Positions 6,518 to 13,694 of a DNA stretch of 13,694 nucleotides are shown here, one piece after another. The stretch spans positions 1-13,694 of the forward strand of contig CAKVOK010000071.1 in NCBI GenBank assembly GCA_934792465.1. Reading direction: 5' to 3'. This DNA is from an uncultured Clostridia bacterium (lineage in GTDB: Bacteria > Bacillota > Clostridia > RUG12999). The notes beneath the pieces are model-generated. The model made no database searches. It was not told where the DNA came from and was given only the letters and a program-made list of their open reading frames with translations. How positions within the stretch are numbered: the first letter of the stretch is position 1; each line of letters opens with the position of its first letter. Position numbers and translations under genes: made by a program.

Positions 6518-7720
6518 TTAGTTTGATTTTTTGCCCTCATTAATGAATTTTTCAAGTCTGTCAAGACCCTTTACAATTGATTCCATCGAGTTTGCATAAG
6601 ACCAGCGTATGAAATCATCATCACCGAATCCGCTGCACGGCACAACCGCAACGAGCGATTTTTCGAGGAACAGTTCCGCAAAATCATCACTTGTGCATAT
6701 TTTTTTACCGTAAAGGTATGTGCCTTTTATTTTCGATATGTTCATCATTACGTAAAATGCGCCGTTCGGTTTCAGGCAAGAAATTCCGTCAATGGAATTT
6801 ATTTTTTCAACCATATAATCACGGCGTTTTTTAAATTCGCTGTTCATGTAACGCACGTTATCAAGACTGCCCATAAGAGCTTCTTCCGCAGCCGCCTGCG
6901 CTATTGAGTTCGGGCATGATGTTGCATGGCTCTGAATATTTGATATTGCTTTTGCAAGCTCCGATGTACAGCCGAGGTATCCGATACGCCAGCCCGTCAT
7001 GGCATAGGTTTTCGAAACCGCATTTACCGTTACCGTGAGCTTCTTTATTTTATCGCCGAACGATGCAATGCTTATATGGCGATTCCCATCATATATAATA
7101 TGTTCGTATACTTCGTCGGAAATAACATAAATATTATGTTCAACGGCAAATTCCGCAATTGCCCTGAGTTCTTCCTCGCTGTAAATCATCCCCGTCGGAT
7201 TGGACGGGCTGTTGAGAACCAACGCAACTGTGCGAGGCGAAAATGCTTTTTTCAAATCCTCAACCGTCATTTTGAAATTATTTTTTTCTTTTGTTTCAAC
7301 TATTATCGGAATACCGTCCGCAAGACGAATCATTTCGGGATAGCTTACCCAATACGGTGCCGGAACTATTACCTCGTTTCCGGGATTGCATATTGCCGTA
7401 AACACGTTCATAAGCGAATGCTTTGCACCGTTTGAAATAACTATATTATCAGGTCTGTATTTAAGGTTGTTGTCACGAAGAAATTTTTGACATACAGCCT
7501 TTTTGAGGCTGAGCGTTCCCGAAGCGGGCGTATATTTCGTTGCTCCGTTTTTCAGCGCTCTGATCGCCGCTTCTTTTATATTATCGGGAGTATCAAAATC
7601 CGGTTCGCCGGTGCCGAAGCCCACCACGTCTATACCTTTAGCTTTCATTTCCTTGAATTTCGTATCTATCGCAAGTGTCGAAGATGCCTTGACCGCACGT
7701 GCCTTATCTGAAATGTGCAT
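6518..7720 (-). CDS. PLP-dependent class I aminotransferase (aspartate aminotransferase-like)
   Basis: This is a fold-type I aminotransferase of the AspB/AspC type (subgroup Ib), most likely moving the amino group between aspartate and 2-oxoglutarate. Visible landmarks are FGTGEPDFDTP near 35-45, W124 in PAPYWVSYP, the PLP-contacting N174 in NSPSNPTG, D202 and Y205 in ISDEVYE, the Schiff-base lysine K237 in SKTYAMTGWRIGYLG, and the carboxylate-binding R372 in IRWSYANS. The 400 residues are normal length. The start is ATG at 7720, with GGAGG 8 nt upstream; an extension of five codons to 7735 would cover the ribosome-binding site. It is transcribed alone: it has its own terminator and is divergent from rpsO. 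Related enzymes act on alanine, tyrosine or prephenate, so the exact substrate is open. Confidence 0.93.
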   Translation of the reverse strand: MHISDKARAVKASSTLAIDTKFKEMKAKGIDVVGFGTGEPDFDTPDNIKEAAIRALKNGATKYTPASGTLSLKKAVCQKFLRDNNLKYRPDNIVISNGAKHSLMNVFTAICNPGNEVIVPAPYWVSYPEMIRLADGIPIIVETKEKNNFKMTVEDLKKAFSPRTVALVLNSPSNPTGMIYSEEELRAIAEFAVEHNIYVISDEVYEHIIYDGNRHISIASFGDKIKKLTVTVNAVSKTYAMTGWRIGYLGCTSELAKAISNIQSHATSCPNSIAQAAAEEALMGSLDNVRYMNSEFKKRRDYMVEKINSIDGISCLKPNGAFYVMMNISKIKGTYLYGKKICTSDDFAELFLEKSLVAVVPCSGFGDDDFIRWSYANSMESIVKGLDRLEKFINEGKKSN

Positions 7721-7764
7721 GATTAATACCTCCAAAATTTATTTTTAATACTATACTATTAAAT

Positions 7765-7793
7765 ATTGTACACCAAAATAACCAAAAATGCAA
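7765..7793 (-). promoter_or_regulatory. possible promoter of the aminotransferase gene
   Basis: TTGCAT (7788-7793) and TACAAT (7765-7770) are 17 nt apart in the minus direction. The -10 is one base off consensus, the -35 is weak. Another AT-rich -10 (TATAGT) lies nearer the gene, so the assignment is tentative. Confidence 0.4.
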
Positions 7794-7896
7794 GAAAAAC
7801 TTTTCAAAAATTCATTTTTCGTTAATTATACCAGTTTATTTTCAAAAAAAGCACGCATAGTTATTTATTTTTTCAAAAAAATATTTCAAAAAACTA

Positions 7897-7925
7897 TTTA
7901 CAAGCCTTGAAAATTGTGGTATAAT
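7897..7925 (+). promoter_or_regulatory. promoter of rpsO (and probably pnp)
   Basis: TTTACA (7897-7902) and consensus TATAAT (7920-7925) are separated by 17 nt, with an extended -10 TGG. Transcription should begin near 7932. Only one mismatch to the -35 consensus makes this a strong candidate. Confidence 0.85.
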
Positions 7926-7934
7926 ATATGTATT

Positions 7935-8003
7935 GCTTTAAGCTCAGTTTTCGGGTTCACCGCCGCTTACTTAGCATAAAGCGTATTAAAAAATTCGGAG
8001 GTG
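7935..8003 (+). promoter_or_regulatory. structured rpsO leader, candidate S15 autoregulatory site
   Basis: GCTTTAAGCT (7935-7944) pairs with AGCATAAAGC (7973-7982), nine of ten positions matching, and encloses a small CGG-GTTCA-CCG hairpin (7952-7962). It ends 14 nt before the GGAGGTG ribosome-binding site (7997-8003). S15 represses its own translation through structured leaders in several phyla, including Geobacillus; this RNA is in the right place and closed by a similar long-range stem. Direct S15 recognition is inferred. Confidence 0.5.
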
Positions 8004-8009
8004 TAAACA

Positions 8010-8276
8010 ATGATAAGAAAAGAAGTAAAAACCGAAATCATTGAAAAGTACAAAATGCATGAAGGCGACACGGGTTCACCGGAGGTTCAGATTGCAATAC
8101 TTACTCAGAGAATCAATGAATTAAACGAGCATCTTAAGGTTCATAAGAATGACAAGCATTCAAGAAGAGGCCTTTTGAAGATGGTTGGTAAAAGAAGAGG
8201 TCTTTTAAACTATCTTACTAAAGTAGATATCGAAAGATACCGTGCTATAGTTGCAAAACTCGGTTTGAGAAAGTAA
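8010..8276 (+). CDS. rpsO: 30S ribosomal protein S15
   Basis: S15 is a primary 16S rRNA-binding protein that organises the central domain (h20-h22 junction) during small-subunit assembly. The 88 residues show the standard signature HEGDTGSPEVQIAILTQRIN (17-36) and the helix-loop KNDKHSRRGLLKMVGKRR that contacts rRNA. Length is typical. The ATG at 8010 has GGAGGTG at a 6-nt spacing. It has its own strong promoter and structured leader and stands upstream of pnp, the same pairing as in E. coli and many other bacteria. Confidence 0.98.
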   Translation: MIRKEVKTEIIEKYKMHEGDTGSPEVQIAILTQRINELNEHLKVHKNDKHSRRGLLKMVGKRRGLLNYLTKVDIERYRAIVAKLGLRK

Positions 8277-8287
8277 TTTGACGGCTT

Positions 8288-8322
8288 AAAGGTAAGGGCG
8301 GATAAAAGCCGCTCTTACCTTT
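8288..8322 (+). terminator. hairpin after rpsO, weak terminator or attenuator
   Basis: AAAGGTAAG (8288-8296) pairs with CTTACCTTT (8314-8322), continuing inward through a G-T wobble and GCGG/CCGC, about 14 bp with a 7-nt loop. The following bases (ATTGTGATTTT) are only moderately T-rich, so partial read-through into pnp is likely. This would let S15 be made in excess of PNPase. Confidence 0.65.
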
Positions 8323-8359
8323 ATTGTGATTTTCGGCGCAAAGCGTCCGAACAACAATT

Positions 8360-8434
8360 TATGGCAAGGATAATTAGCAGTTAGATATGCTATTATATTA
8401 ATGATTGTATATCTAAGTGCTAATTTCTGCCGTA
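8360..8434 (+). ncRNA. long stem-loop in the pnp leader (possible RNase III substrate)
   Basis: Three stacked helices form one long arm: TATGGCA (8360-8366) with TGCCGTA (8428-8434, one G-U pair), AATTAGCA (8372-8379) with TGCTAATT (8418-8425), and TTAGATAT (8381-8388) with ATATCTAA (8409-8416), separated by a small internal loop and a single G-G mismatch, with a 20-nt apical loop. The arm ends 17 nt before the AAAGGA ribosome-binding site of pnp. In E. coli a long hairpin at the same place is cut by RNase III, letting PNPase repress itself. The analogy here is inference. Confidence 0.7.
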
Positions 8435-8464
8435 AAAATAACATAATCGAAAGGAAATATAAAA

Positions 8465-10549
8465 ATGGAAAGAATTTTTAAAACAACTCTCGCCGGCAGA
8501 CCGGTAGTGGTTGAAACAGGAAAAATGGCAGGTCTTGCAAACGGCAGCTGCCTTGTAAGATACGGAGATACAGCTGTTCTCGTAACGGCAACGGCATCGG
8601 CAAAGCCCCGCGAGGGAGTGGACTTCTTCCCCCTCAGCGTAGATTTTGAAGAAAGACTTTATTCCGTAGGAAAGATACCCGGAAGCTTTATAAAAAGAGA
8701 GGGCAAACCCTCCGAAAAAGCGATACTTGCATCACGTGCAATAGACAGACCCCTTCGTCCGCTCTTCCCGAAGGATTTGAGAAACGATGTTTCGATAGTT
8801 GCAACGGTTATGTCAGTTGAACAGGATAATTCTCCCGAAATTGCGGCAATGCTTGGTGCTGCAATTGCAATAGAAATATCGGATATACCTTTTAACGGAC
8901 CGGTAACAAGCGTAAGCGTCGGCATCGTAGACGGCGAAATCGTTATCAATCCTACGGTTGAACAGCGAGCAAAATCCATACTTAATTCAACAATCGCCGC
9001 AAGCATGGATAAAATCGTTATGATAGAAGCCGGCGGTAAGGAAGTTCCGGAAGATTTGATGCTTGAAGCTATTCTCAAAGCTCATGAAGCAAATAAGGAA
9101 TTGTGCAAATTCGTAAAATCAATCGGCGAAGAAATAGGCAAACCGAAATTCGAGTACGAATCATGCGTTGTTGATGAAGAGCTTTATAACGACATCAAAG
9201 ATTTTGCAATAGAAAAAGTACGTTATGCAATGGATACAAACGATAAGCTTGTACGTGACGAACGTATGCTTGCCGTTGAGAATGAAATTGCCGAGCAGTT
9301 CGGCGAAAAATATGAAGGCAGAGAGGGCGAAATTGCGGAAGCAATTTACAAGCTCCAGAAATATGTTGTTCGCCGCTGGCTTATCGATGACCACAAACGT
9401 GTTGACGGCAGAGGGATAGATGAAATCCGTCCTCTTTCGGCAGAAGTAGGACTTTTGCCCCGTGTTCACGGAAGCGGTATGTTTACAAGAGGACAGACGC
9501 AGGTACTCACAATAGCTACTCTCGGTGCAATCGGCGACGCTCAGAAAATGGACGGCATAGATACCGAGGAATCCAAGAGATATATGCATCACTACAATTT
9601 CCCGTCATACAGTGTCGGCGAAACAAAACCTTCAAGAGGTCCCGGCAGACGTGAAATCGGTCACGGTGCACTTGCGGAAAAGGCTCTCGAACCTGTTATT
9701 CCTTCGGAAGAAGAATTTCCGTATGCAATCAGACTTGTATCTGAGGTATTAAGCTCAAACGGTTCTACATCGCAGGGTTCAATATGCGGTTCAACACTTG
9801 CTCTTATGGATGCGGGCGTTCCCATAAAAGAACCTGTTGCCGGAATATCCGTAGGTCTTATAACGGAAGGCGACAGCTTCATGACGATGCTTGATATTCA
9901 GGGTGTTGAAGATTTCTTCGGCGACATGGACTTCAAGGTTGCCGGTACGAAAAACGGTATAACAGCTATACAGGTTGATATTAAAATTGACGGTTTGACA
10001 CCCGAAATTATAAAAGAAGCATTTGAGAAAACAAGAAAAGCAAGAATCCACATTCTTGATGATGTGATGCTCAAAGCCATAGACAAACCGAGAGAAGAAA
10101 TATCAAAATATGCTCCGAAGATGATTTCGTTCACGATAGATACCGAAAAAATCCGTGATGTTATCGGCAGCGGCGGAAAGACAATCCAGAAAATCATAGC
10201 TGATACGGGTGTTAAGATTGATATAGAAGAAAGCGGCAAAGTATTTATCACTGCTCCGGATTTGGAAAGCGGCGAAAAAGCCAAGGCTATAATAGACGGT
10301 ATTGTAAAAGTGCCGGAACCCGGCGAAATTTATGAAGGTGTTGTTGTAAAGACGATGGCATTTGGTGCGTTCGTTGAAATACTGCCCGGCAAAGACGGCC
10401 TTGTTCATATATCAAAGCTTGATAAAAAGCGTGTTGAAAAGGTTGAAGACGTTGTATGTGTAGGTGACCCGATTACCGTAAAGGTTCTTGAAATCGACGA
10501 CAAGGGCAGAATTAATCTTATGAGAATAGTTCCCGGAGAACAGGAATAA
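8465..10549 (+). CDS. pnp: polyribonucleotide nucleotidyltransferase (PNPase)
   Basis: PNPase is a trimeric 3'-5' phosphorolytic exoribonuclease that degrades messenger RNA to nucleoside diphosphates and can add tails in reverse. The 694 residues give the full architecture: first RNase PH domain (about 10-140), helical domain (about 145-230), second RNase PH domain (about 310-460 and onward) with GSTSQGSICGSTLALMDAGV, the catalytic residues D483, D489 and K491 around EDFFGDMDFK, a KH domain with IGSGGKTIQ (567-575), and an S1 domain (about 624-691, GEIYEGVVVKTMAFGAFVEI). Little follows S1, as in other short-tailed forms. The ATG has AAAGGA 9 nt upstream. It lies after rpsO, with the leader hairpin between, and 21 nt before greA, so it is probably expressed both from the rpsO promoter and as part of the downstream block. 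Confidence 0.98.
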   Translation: MERIFKTTLAGRPVVVETGKMAGLANGSCLVRYGDTAVLVTATASAKPREGVDFFPLSVDFEERLYSVGKIPGSFIKREGKPSEKAILASRAIDRPLRPLFPKDLRNDVSIVATVMSVEQDNSPEIAAMLGAAIAIEISDIPFNGPVTSVSVGIVDGEIVINPTVEQRAKSILNSTIAASMDKIVMIEAGGKEVPEDLMLEAILKAHEANKELCKFVKSIGEEIGKPKFEYESCVVDEELYNDIKDFAIEKVRYAMDTNDKLVRDERMLAVENEIAEQFGEKYEGREGEIAEAIYKLQKYVVRRWLIDDHKRVDGRGIDEIRPLSAEVGLLPRVHGSGMFTRGQTQVLTIATLGAIGDAQKMDGIDTEESKRYMHHYNFPSYSVGETKPSRGPGRREIGHGALAEKALEPVIPSEEEFPYAIRLVSEVLSSNGSTSQGSICGSTLALMDAGVPIKEPVAGISVGLITEGDSFMTMLDIQGVEDFFGDMDFKVAGTKNGITAIQVDIKIDGLTPEIIKEAFEKTRKARIHILDDVMLKAIDKPREEISKYAPKMISFTIDTEKIRDVIGSGGKTIQKIIADTGVKIDIEESGKVFITAPDLESGEKAKAIIDGIVKVPEPGEIYEGVVVKTMAFGAFVEILPGKDGLVHISKLDKKRVEKVEDVVCVGDPITVKVLEIDDKGRINLMRIVPGEQE

Positions 10550-10570
10550 TATCGGAGGTGCAATTTAAAA

Positions 10571-11047
10571 ATGGCTGAATCAAAAGAATTTTTAATGACC
10601 CAAGAAGAGTACGACAAACTTGTCGATACTCTTGAATATCTGAAAAATGAAAAAACAAGAGAAATTGCTGAAAAAATCAATGTAGCAAGAGGCTACGGCG
10701 ACTTATCCGAGAATGCCGAGTATGATGCGGCAAAAGCGGAGCAGGCTGAAAATGCCGATTTAATTCGTGAGCTCGAAGAAAAAGTTAAATACCACAAAAT
10801 CGTCGGTGTAACAGATGGTTCCGTAGTTAATATAGGTATGACAGTAAAAGTCAGCGAAAACGGCAAAATAAGCGAATATACCATAACAGGTTCTACAGGT
10901 GCCGACCCGCTGCACGGCAAGATTTCAAACGAATCGCCGGTTGCAAGAGCATTGATAGGCCGCAGCGCAGGTGAAGCCGTCGAGGTCGAAACACCCGATG
11001 AAGCATATAAGTATATGCTTAAAATCGAAGAGGTATATAAAAAATAA
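10571..11047 (+). CDS. greA: transcription elongation factor GreA
   Basis: GreA inserts into the RNA polymerase secondary channel and promotes cleavage of backtracked transcripts so elongation can resume. The 158 residues give the N-terminal coiled coil (about 1-80), with tip motif GYGDLSENAEYDAAKAEQ carrying the acidic D44 and E47 that hold magnesium at the polymerase active site, and the C-terminal FKBP-like domain (about 85-158) with ADPLHGKISNESPVARALIG. Length is normal. GGAGGTG lies 10 nt before the ATG. It sits between pnp and lysS; greA-lysS adjacency is common in Clostridia, and the 12-nt gap to lysS implies co-transcription. Confidence 0.98.
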   Translation: MAESKEFLMTQEEYDKLVDTLEYLKNEKTREIAEKINVARGYGDLSENAEYDAAKAEQAENADLIRELEEKVKYHKIVGVTDGSVVNIGMTVKVSENGKISEYTITGSTGADPLHGKISNESPVARALIGRSAGEAVEVETPDEAYKYMLKIEEVYKK

Positions 11048-11059
11048 CGGAGGAAAACA

Positions 11060-12550
11060 ATGAGTCAGAATAATATGAATGCCGAAACGGATATCAGTGA
11101 GCTTCTTAAAATAAGAAGAGATAAGCTCGAAGAACTTCGCAGCAACGGCATGGATCCGTTTAAAAAGGTAAAATATGATGTAACACATCACACAGCAGAT
11201 ATAACAGAAAATTTTGAAGAGTTCGACGGCAAAGACGTTTCTCTCGGCGGCAGACTTATGGCAAAACGTGTTATGGGAAAAGCCGCATTCTGCAACCTGC
11301 AGGATAAGAAGGGCAGAATCCAGCTCTATGTTCGCCGTGACATTATAGGTGACGAACCGTATGCTGTATTCAAGAAATTTGATATTGGTGATATAGTCGG
11401 GGTTAAGGGTCACGTTTTCAGAACTGAAAAAGGCGAAATCTCGGTTAAAGTTACCGAAATAGAGCTTCTTTCAAAATCCCTGCTTCCTTTGCCGGAAAAA
11501 TTCCACGGTTTGAAAGACCCGGATTTGAGATACCGTCAGCGTTATGTTGACCTCATCATGAACGAAGAAGTAAAAAATACATTTGTCACAAGGAGTAAAA
11601 TAGTACGTGCCATAAGAAAATACCTCGATAACAAGGAATTCTTAGAGGTTGAAACTCCTATGCTTAATACAATTGCCGGCGGTGCTGCCGCTCGCCCGTT
11701 CATAACTCATCACAATGCATTAAATATAGATATGTATTTAAGAATTGCGACCGAGCTCCATCTTAAAAGACTTATAGTCGGCGGGATGGAAAGAGTTTAT
11801 GAAATAGGCCGTCAGTTCAGAAACGAAGGCATGGATATAAAACATAATCCGGAGTTTACAACAATAGAAATTTACCAAGCATTTGCGGATTACAACGATA
11901 TGATGGATTTGACCGAGGGACTTATTCAGACGTGTGCCGAAGAAGCCTGCGGAACTCTAAAAATCAACTATCAAGGTACGGAAATTGACCTTTCGCATTT
12001 CGAAAGAATGACGATGATAGACTCTGTAAAGAAATATTCCGGCGTTGATTTTAACGAAATCAAAACCGACGAAGAAGCACTTAAAGTCGCAAAAGAAAAA
12101 GGTATCGAGGTCGAAAAAACAAAGGAAACAAGAGGCGATATAATTGCACTGTTCTTTGATGAATTTGTCGAAGAAAACCTTGTTCAACCTACGTTCATAA
12201 CAGAGTATCCGGTTGAAATATCGCCGCTTGCGAAAAGAAAACCATCTCAACCGGAGCTTACCGAAAGATTTGAAGTGTTCATAACCGGTCGTGAGTTTGG
12301 TAATGCTTTTTCCGAACTTAATGATCCGATAGACCAAAAGGAACGTTTTCTGGCACAGGTTGCATTGCGTAATGCCGGCGATGATGAAGCTAACATGATG
12401 GACGAGGATTTTGTTACGGCACTTGAATACGGTATGCCCCCGACAGGCGGCGTAGGTATAGGTGTAGACAGACTCGTTATGTTGCTTACCGACAGCTACT
12501 CTATCAGGGACGTACTCTTGTTCCCGACAATGAAGCCGTTGGATAAATAA
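11060..12550 (+). CDS. lysS: lysyl-tRNA synthetase, class II
   Basis: LysRS activates lysine with ATP and charges tRNA-Lys. The 496 residues contain an anticodon-binding OB fold (about 55-150, VSLGGRLMAKRVMGKAAFCN), the linker RYRQRYVDLIMNEEV with the start of class II motif 1, motif 2 around FRNEGMDIKHNPEFTTIEIY (about 252-271), and motif 3 GMPPTGGVGIGVDRLVMLLT through the catalytic arginine (about 458-477) near the C-terminus. It is the standard class II enzyme, not the class I archaeal type. The ATG has GGAGG at a 6-nt spacing, 12 nt after greA. It is the last gene of the plus-strand block and is followed by a strong bidirectional terminator. Confidence 0.98.
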   Translation: MSQNNMNAETDISELLKIRRDKLEELRSNGMDPFKKVKYDVTHHTADITENFEEFDGKDVSLGGRLMAKRVMGKAAFCNLQDKKGRIQLYVRRDIIGDEPYAVFKKFDIGDIVGVKGHVFRTEKGEISVKVTEIELLSKSLLPLPEKFHGLKDPDLRYRQRYVDLIMNEEVKNTFVTRSKIVRAIRKYLDNKEFLEVETPMLNTIAGGAAARPFITHHNALNIDMYLRIATELHLKRLIVGGMERVYEIGRQFRNEGMDIKHNPEFTTIEIYQAFADYNDMMDLTEGLIQTCAEEACGTLKINYQGTEIDLSHFERMTMIDSVKKYSGVDFNEIKTDEEALKVAKEKGIEVEKTKETRGDIIALFFDEFVEENLVQPTFITEYPVEISPLAKRKPSQPELTERFEVFITGREFGNAFSELNDPIDQKERFLAQVALRNAGDDEANMMDEDFVTALEYGMPPTGGVGIGVDRLVMLLTDSYSIRDVLLFPTMKPLDK

Positions 12551-12610
12551 AGCCCGATAAATACTGGATTTTTCGGCTCTGAATTGTCAAAAAAATTGAA
12601 TTTACGAAAA

Positions 12611-12662
12611 AATATACGAAAAATGCCTTCCGCAAGTGTGAAAAGGCATTTTTTCGTATATT
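12611..12662. terminator. bidirectional terminator between lysS and fic
   Basis: AATATACGAAAAATGCCTT (12611-12629) pairs with AAGGCATTTTTTCGTATATT (12643-12662) along about 19 bp with a single extra T. T-runs occur on both strands: TTTTTT inside the right arm and again at 12665-12670 for lysS, and TATTTTTTCG past the left arm for fic. It therefore separates two convergent genes. Confidence 0.9.
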
Positions 12663-12668
12663 GATTTT

Positions 12669-13394
12669 TTAAATTAGCTTAAGATATTCATCTAACTGTT
12701 TTTCTTCCAGCTCGGCGATAAAATCAGCAAACGGATTTAAATCTTTATGAACTGCATAGCATTCCAATGCATTATAATAATCCAGTCTGTTTTCCTTATC
12801 AACGGACACCGGCAAAAAGTCATGCAACATAAGCTGATAATTCATCAGCAATCTGCTTGTGCGACCATTGCCGTCTATGAATGGGTGAATACGTACAAAC
12901 TCAGCATGAGTCCATGCCGCAAGCTCTATAGGATTTAAACCTGCCTTATTATCCAATTCTTCATAAAACGCCTTAATCTGAATATACATTTCATTCCCGG
13001 CAGGAGGTGTAAATCCTGCACCGCTGATACGCACTTCTTGATTCCGGTATATTCCTCCGGCAATAATATTTTCCGTAAGTATCATGTGCAAATCTTTAAC
13101 AATATCCTCAGTTAATGATTTGTTTTGAGCAATACATTTTTTCACATAGTCGTAAGCTTTTTTGTGATTTACAACTTCGTAAATTTCACGAAGCTCTTTT
13201 CCTCCTACGGACACACCGTCCTCCAGTAAAACTTTTGTTTCCATAAGCGTGAGTGTGTTTCCCTCAATGGCGGTTGAGTTATGTGTAAACCGTAATTCAA
13301 AATCTTTTTCATATGTTGAAAGGGTAATTGAATCTATTTTAGATTTGCTTTGTTCATACTTTTCTTTTTTCAATAATATTCTTTCAAAATCCAT
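12669..13394 (-). CDS. Fic-domain AMP transferase with N-terminal inhibitory helix (class II)
   Basis: Fic proteins usually transfer AMP from ATP to hydroxyl groups of target proteins. The 241 residues contain the catalytic loop HPFIDGNGRTSR (170-181) with every canonical residue present (H170, D174, N176, R178, R181), and a substrate-holding flap around VRISGAGFTPPAG (121-133). The self-inhibiting motif [S/T]xxxE[G/N] is present upstream as STAIEG (40-45), with E44 expected to block ATP gamma-phosphate placement; that makes it a class II enzyme. The C-terminus (about 195-241) is mostly helical, with no recognisable DNA-binding or membrane part. The ATG at 13394 has AAGG 4 nt and AAAGGTG 10 nt upstream. 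It is a single gene next to a repeat array, with no separate FicA-type antitoxin seen. The target is unknown; housekeeping, regulatory and toxin-like roles are all possible. Confidence 0.93.
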   Translation of the reverse strand: MDFERILLKKEKYEQSKSKIDSITLSTYEKDFELRFTHNSTAIEGNTLTLMETKVLLEDGVSVGGKELREIYEVVNHKKAYDYVKKCIAQNKSLTEDIVKDLHMILTENIIAGGIYRNQEVRISGAGFTPPAGNEMYIQIKAFYEELDNKAGLNPIELAAWTHAEFVRIHPFIDGNGRTSRLLMNYQLMLHDFLPVSVDKENRLDYYNALECYAVHKDLNPFADFIAELEEKQLDEYLKLI

Positions 13395-13425
13395 TTTACC
13401 TTTTCACCTTTCTTCCGATATTTAT

Positions 13426-13431
13426 ATTATA
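13426..13431 (-). promoter_or_regulatory. extended -10 promoter of fic
   Basis: TATAAT preceded by TGG (an extended -10) lies about 32 nt before the fic start. No good -35 is seen at 16-18 nt; the expected position falls in the first tandem repeat copy, so the repeat may influence this promoter. Confidence 0.55.
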
Positions 13432-13442
13432 CCACGTAATAG

Positions 13443-13694
13443 TTTGCTATCCTTAATCCAGTATCAATAAACTGTCCTTATAACCTGCGTCCGCAGACGC
13501 TTATATTGTTCATAAGTTTATTATACTATAAATGCAATACCGCATTGCGGTTTGCTATCCTTAATCCAGTATCAATAAACTGTCCTTATAACCTGCGTCC
13601 GCGGACGCTTATATTTTTTCATAAGTTTATTATACTATAAATGCAATACCGCATTGCGGTTTGCTATCCTTAATCCAGTATCAATAAACTGTCC
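13443..13694. repeat. 108-109 bp tandem repeats with nested palindromes
   Basis: Two full copies (13443-13550, 108 bp; 13551-13659, 109 bp) and the first 35 bp of a third (13660-13694, cut by the window end) are nearly identical. Differences are confined to the centre of a GC palindrome (A or G) and a nearby T-run. Each full unit contains a GC-rich palindrome, GCGTCCGC(A/G)GACGC (13487-13500; 13595-13608), flanked by AATAAACT and AGTTTATT (13466-13473 and 13515-13522 in copy 1), then a CCGCATTGCGG hairpin at its end (13540-13550; 13649-13659). No ORF runs through it. The array may continue beyond the window. Confidence 0.9.

Noticed and set aside
11957..12337. Minus-strand ORF of 126 residues within lysS
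   Set aside because: Opposite strand of LysRS catalytic domain; no homology recognised and no promoter or ribosome-binding site.
13443..13694. CRISPR array or integron-type attC array
   Set aside because: The whole 108-109 bp unit is repeated with no unique spacers and no gene cassettes or cas/integrase genes nearby; it is a simple tandem repeat.
12669..13694. Fic plus repeats as a new defence or toxin-antitoxin system
   Set aside because: Only one gene is present, its inhibition is built in, and no second gene or sign of co-evolution with the repeats is visible within the window.

Overview
The window looks like chromosomal housekeeping DNA from a low-GC Gram-positive bacterium, most likely a gut-type member of the Clostridia. 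The reasons are strong GGAGG ribosome-binding sites, sigma-A-like promoters (TTGACA-17-TATAAT upstream of infC), the gene order infC-rpmI-rplT-SpoU methyltransferase-topA-trmFO, the pairs rpsO-pnp and greA-lysS, and an FAD/folate-dependent TrmFO. No species can be named from the sequence alone.

Layout. Bases 1-5,803 are a minus-strand run: an infC promoter and L20-type attenuator leader, infC (AUU start), rpmI, rplT, a SpoU/TrmH-family rRNA methyltransferase, topA, trmFO and a small unidentified ORF whose start overlaps the trmFO stop. Several junctions overlap (methyltransferase/topA by 23 nt, topA/trmFO by 4 nt or nearly so, trmFO/small ORF by 4 nt), so the distal genes are probably co-transcribed and translationally coupled. 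Bases 5,893-6,379 hold a decayed locus: an intact-looking promoter, ribosome-binding site and start codon, followed by a C-terminal piece of a cupin D-lyxose isomerase joined in frame to a C-terminal piece of a class II ketose-bisphosphate aldolase. A class I aminotransferase follows (minus strand, own terminator). A 289-bp divergent region then separates it from a plus-strand block: rpsO, a hairpin-rich intergenic region, pnp, greA and lysS. A bidirectional terminator separates lysS from a convergent class II Fic gene. The window ends inside an array of 108-109 bp tandem repeats carrying palindromes.

Functionally the core is translation and RNA metabolism: initiation (IF3), ribosome assembly (L35, L20, S15), rRNA and tRNA modification, RNA decay (PNPase), transcript cleavage (GreA) and lysine charging (LysRS), plus DNA supercoiling control (TopA). 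The most informative non-coding parts are three probable feedback leaders: an L20 attenuator with a complete terminator/antiterminator pair, an S15-type leader, and a long hairpin before pnp that resembles the RNase III-processed pnp leaders of other phyla. I found no convincing new multi-gene system. The least expected structures are the chimeric sugar-gene remnant and the palindromic tandem array beside fic.
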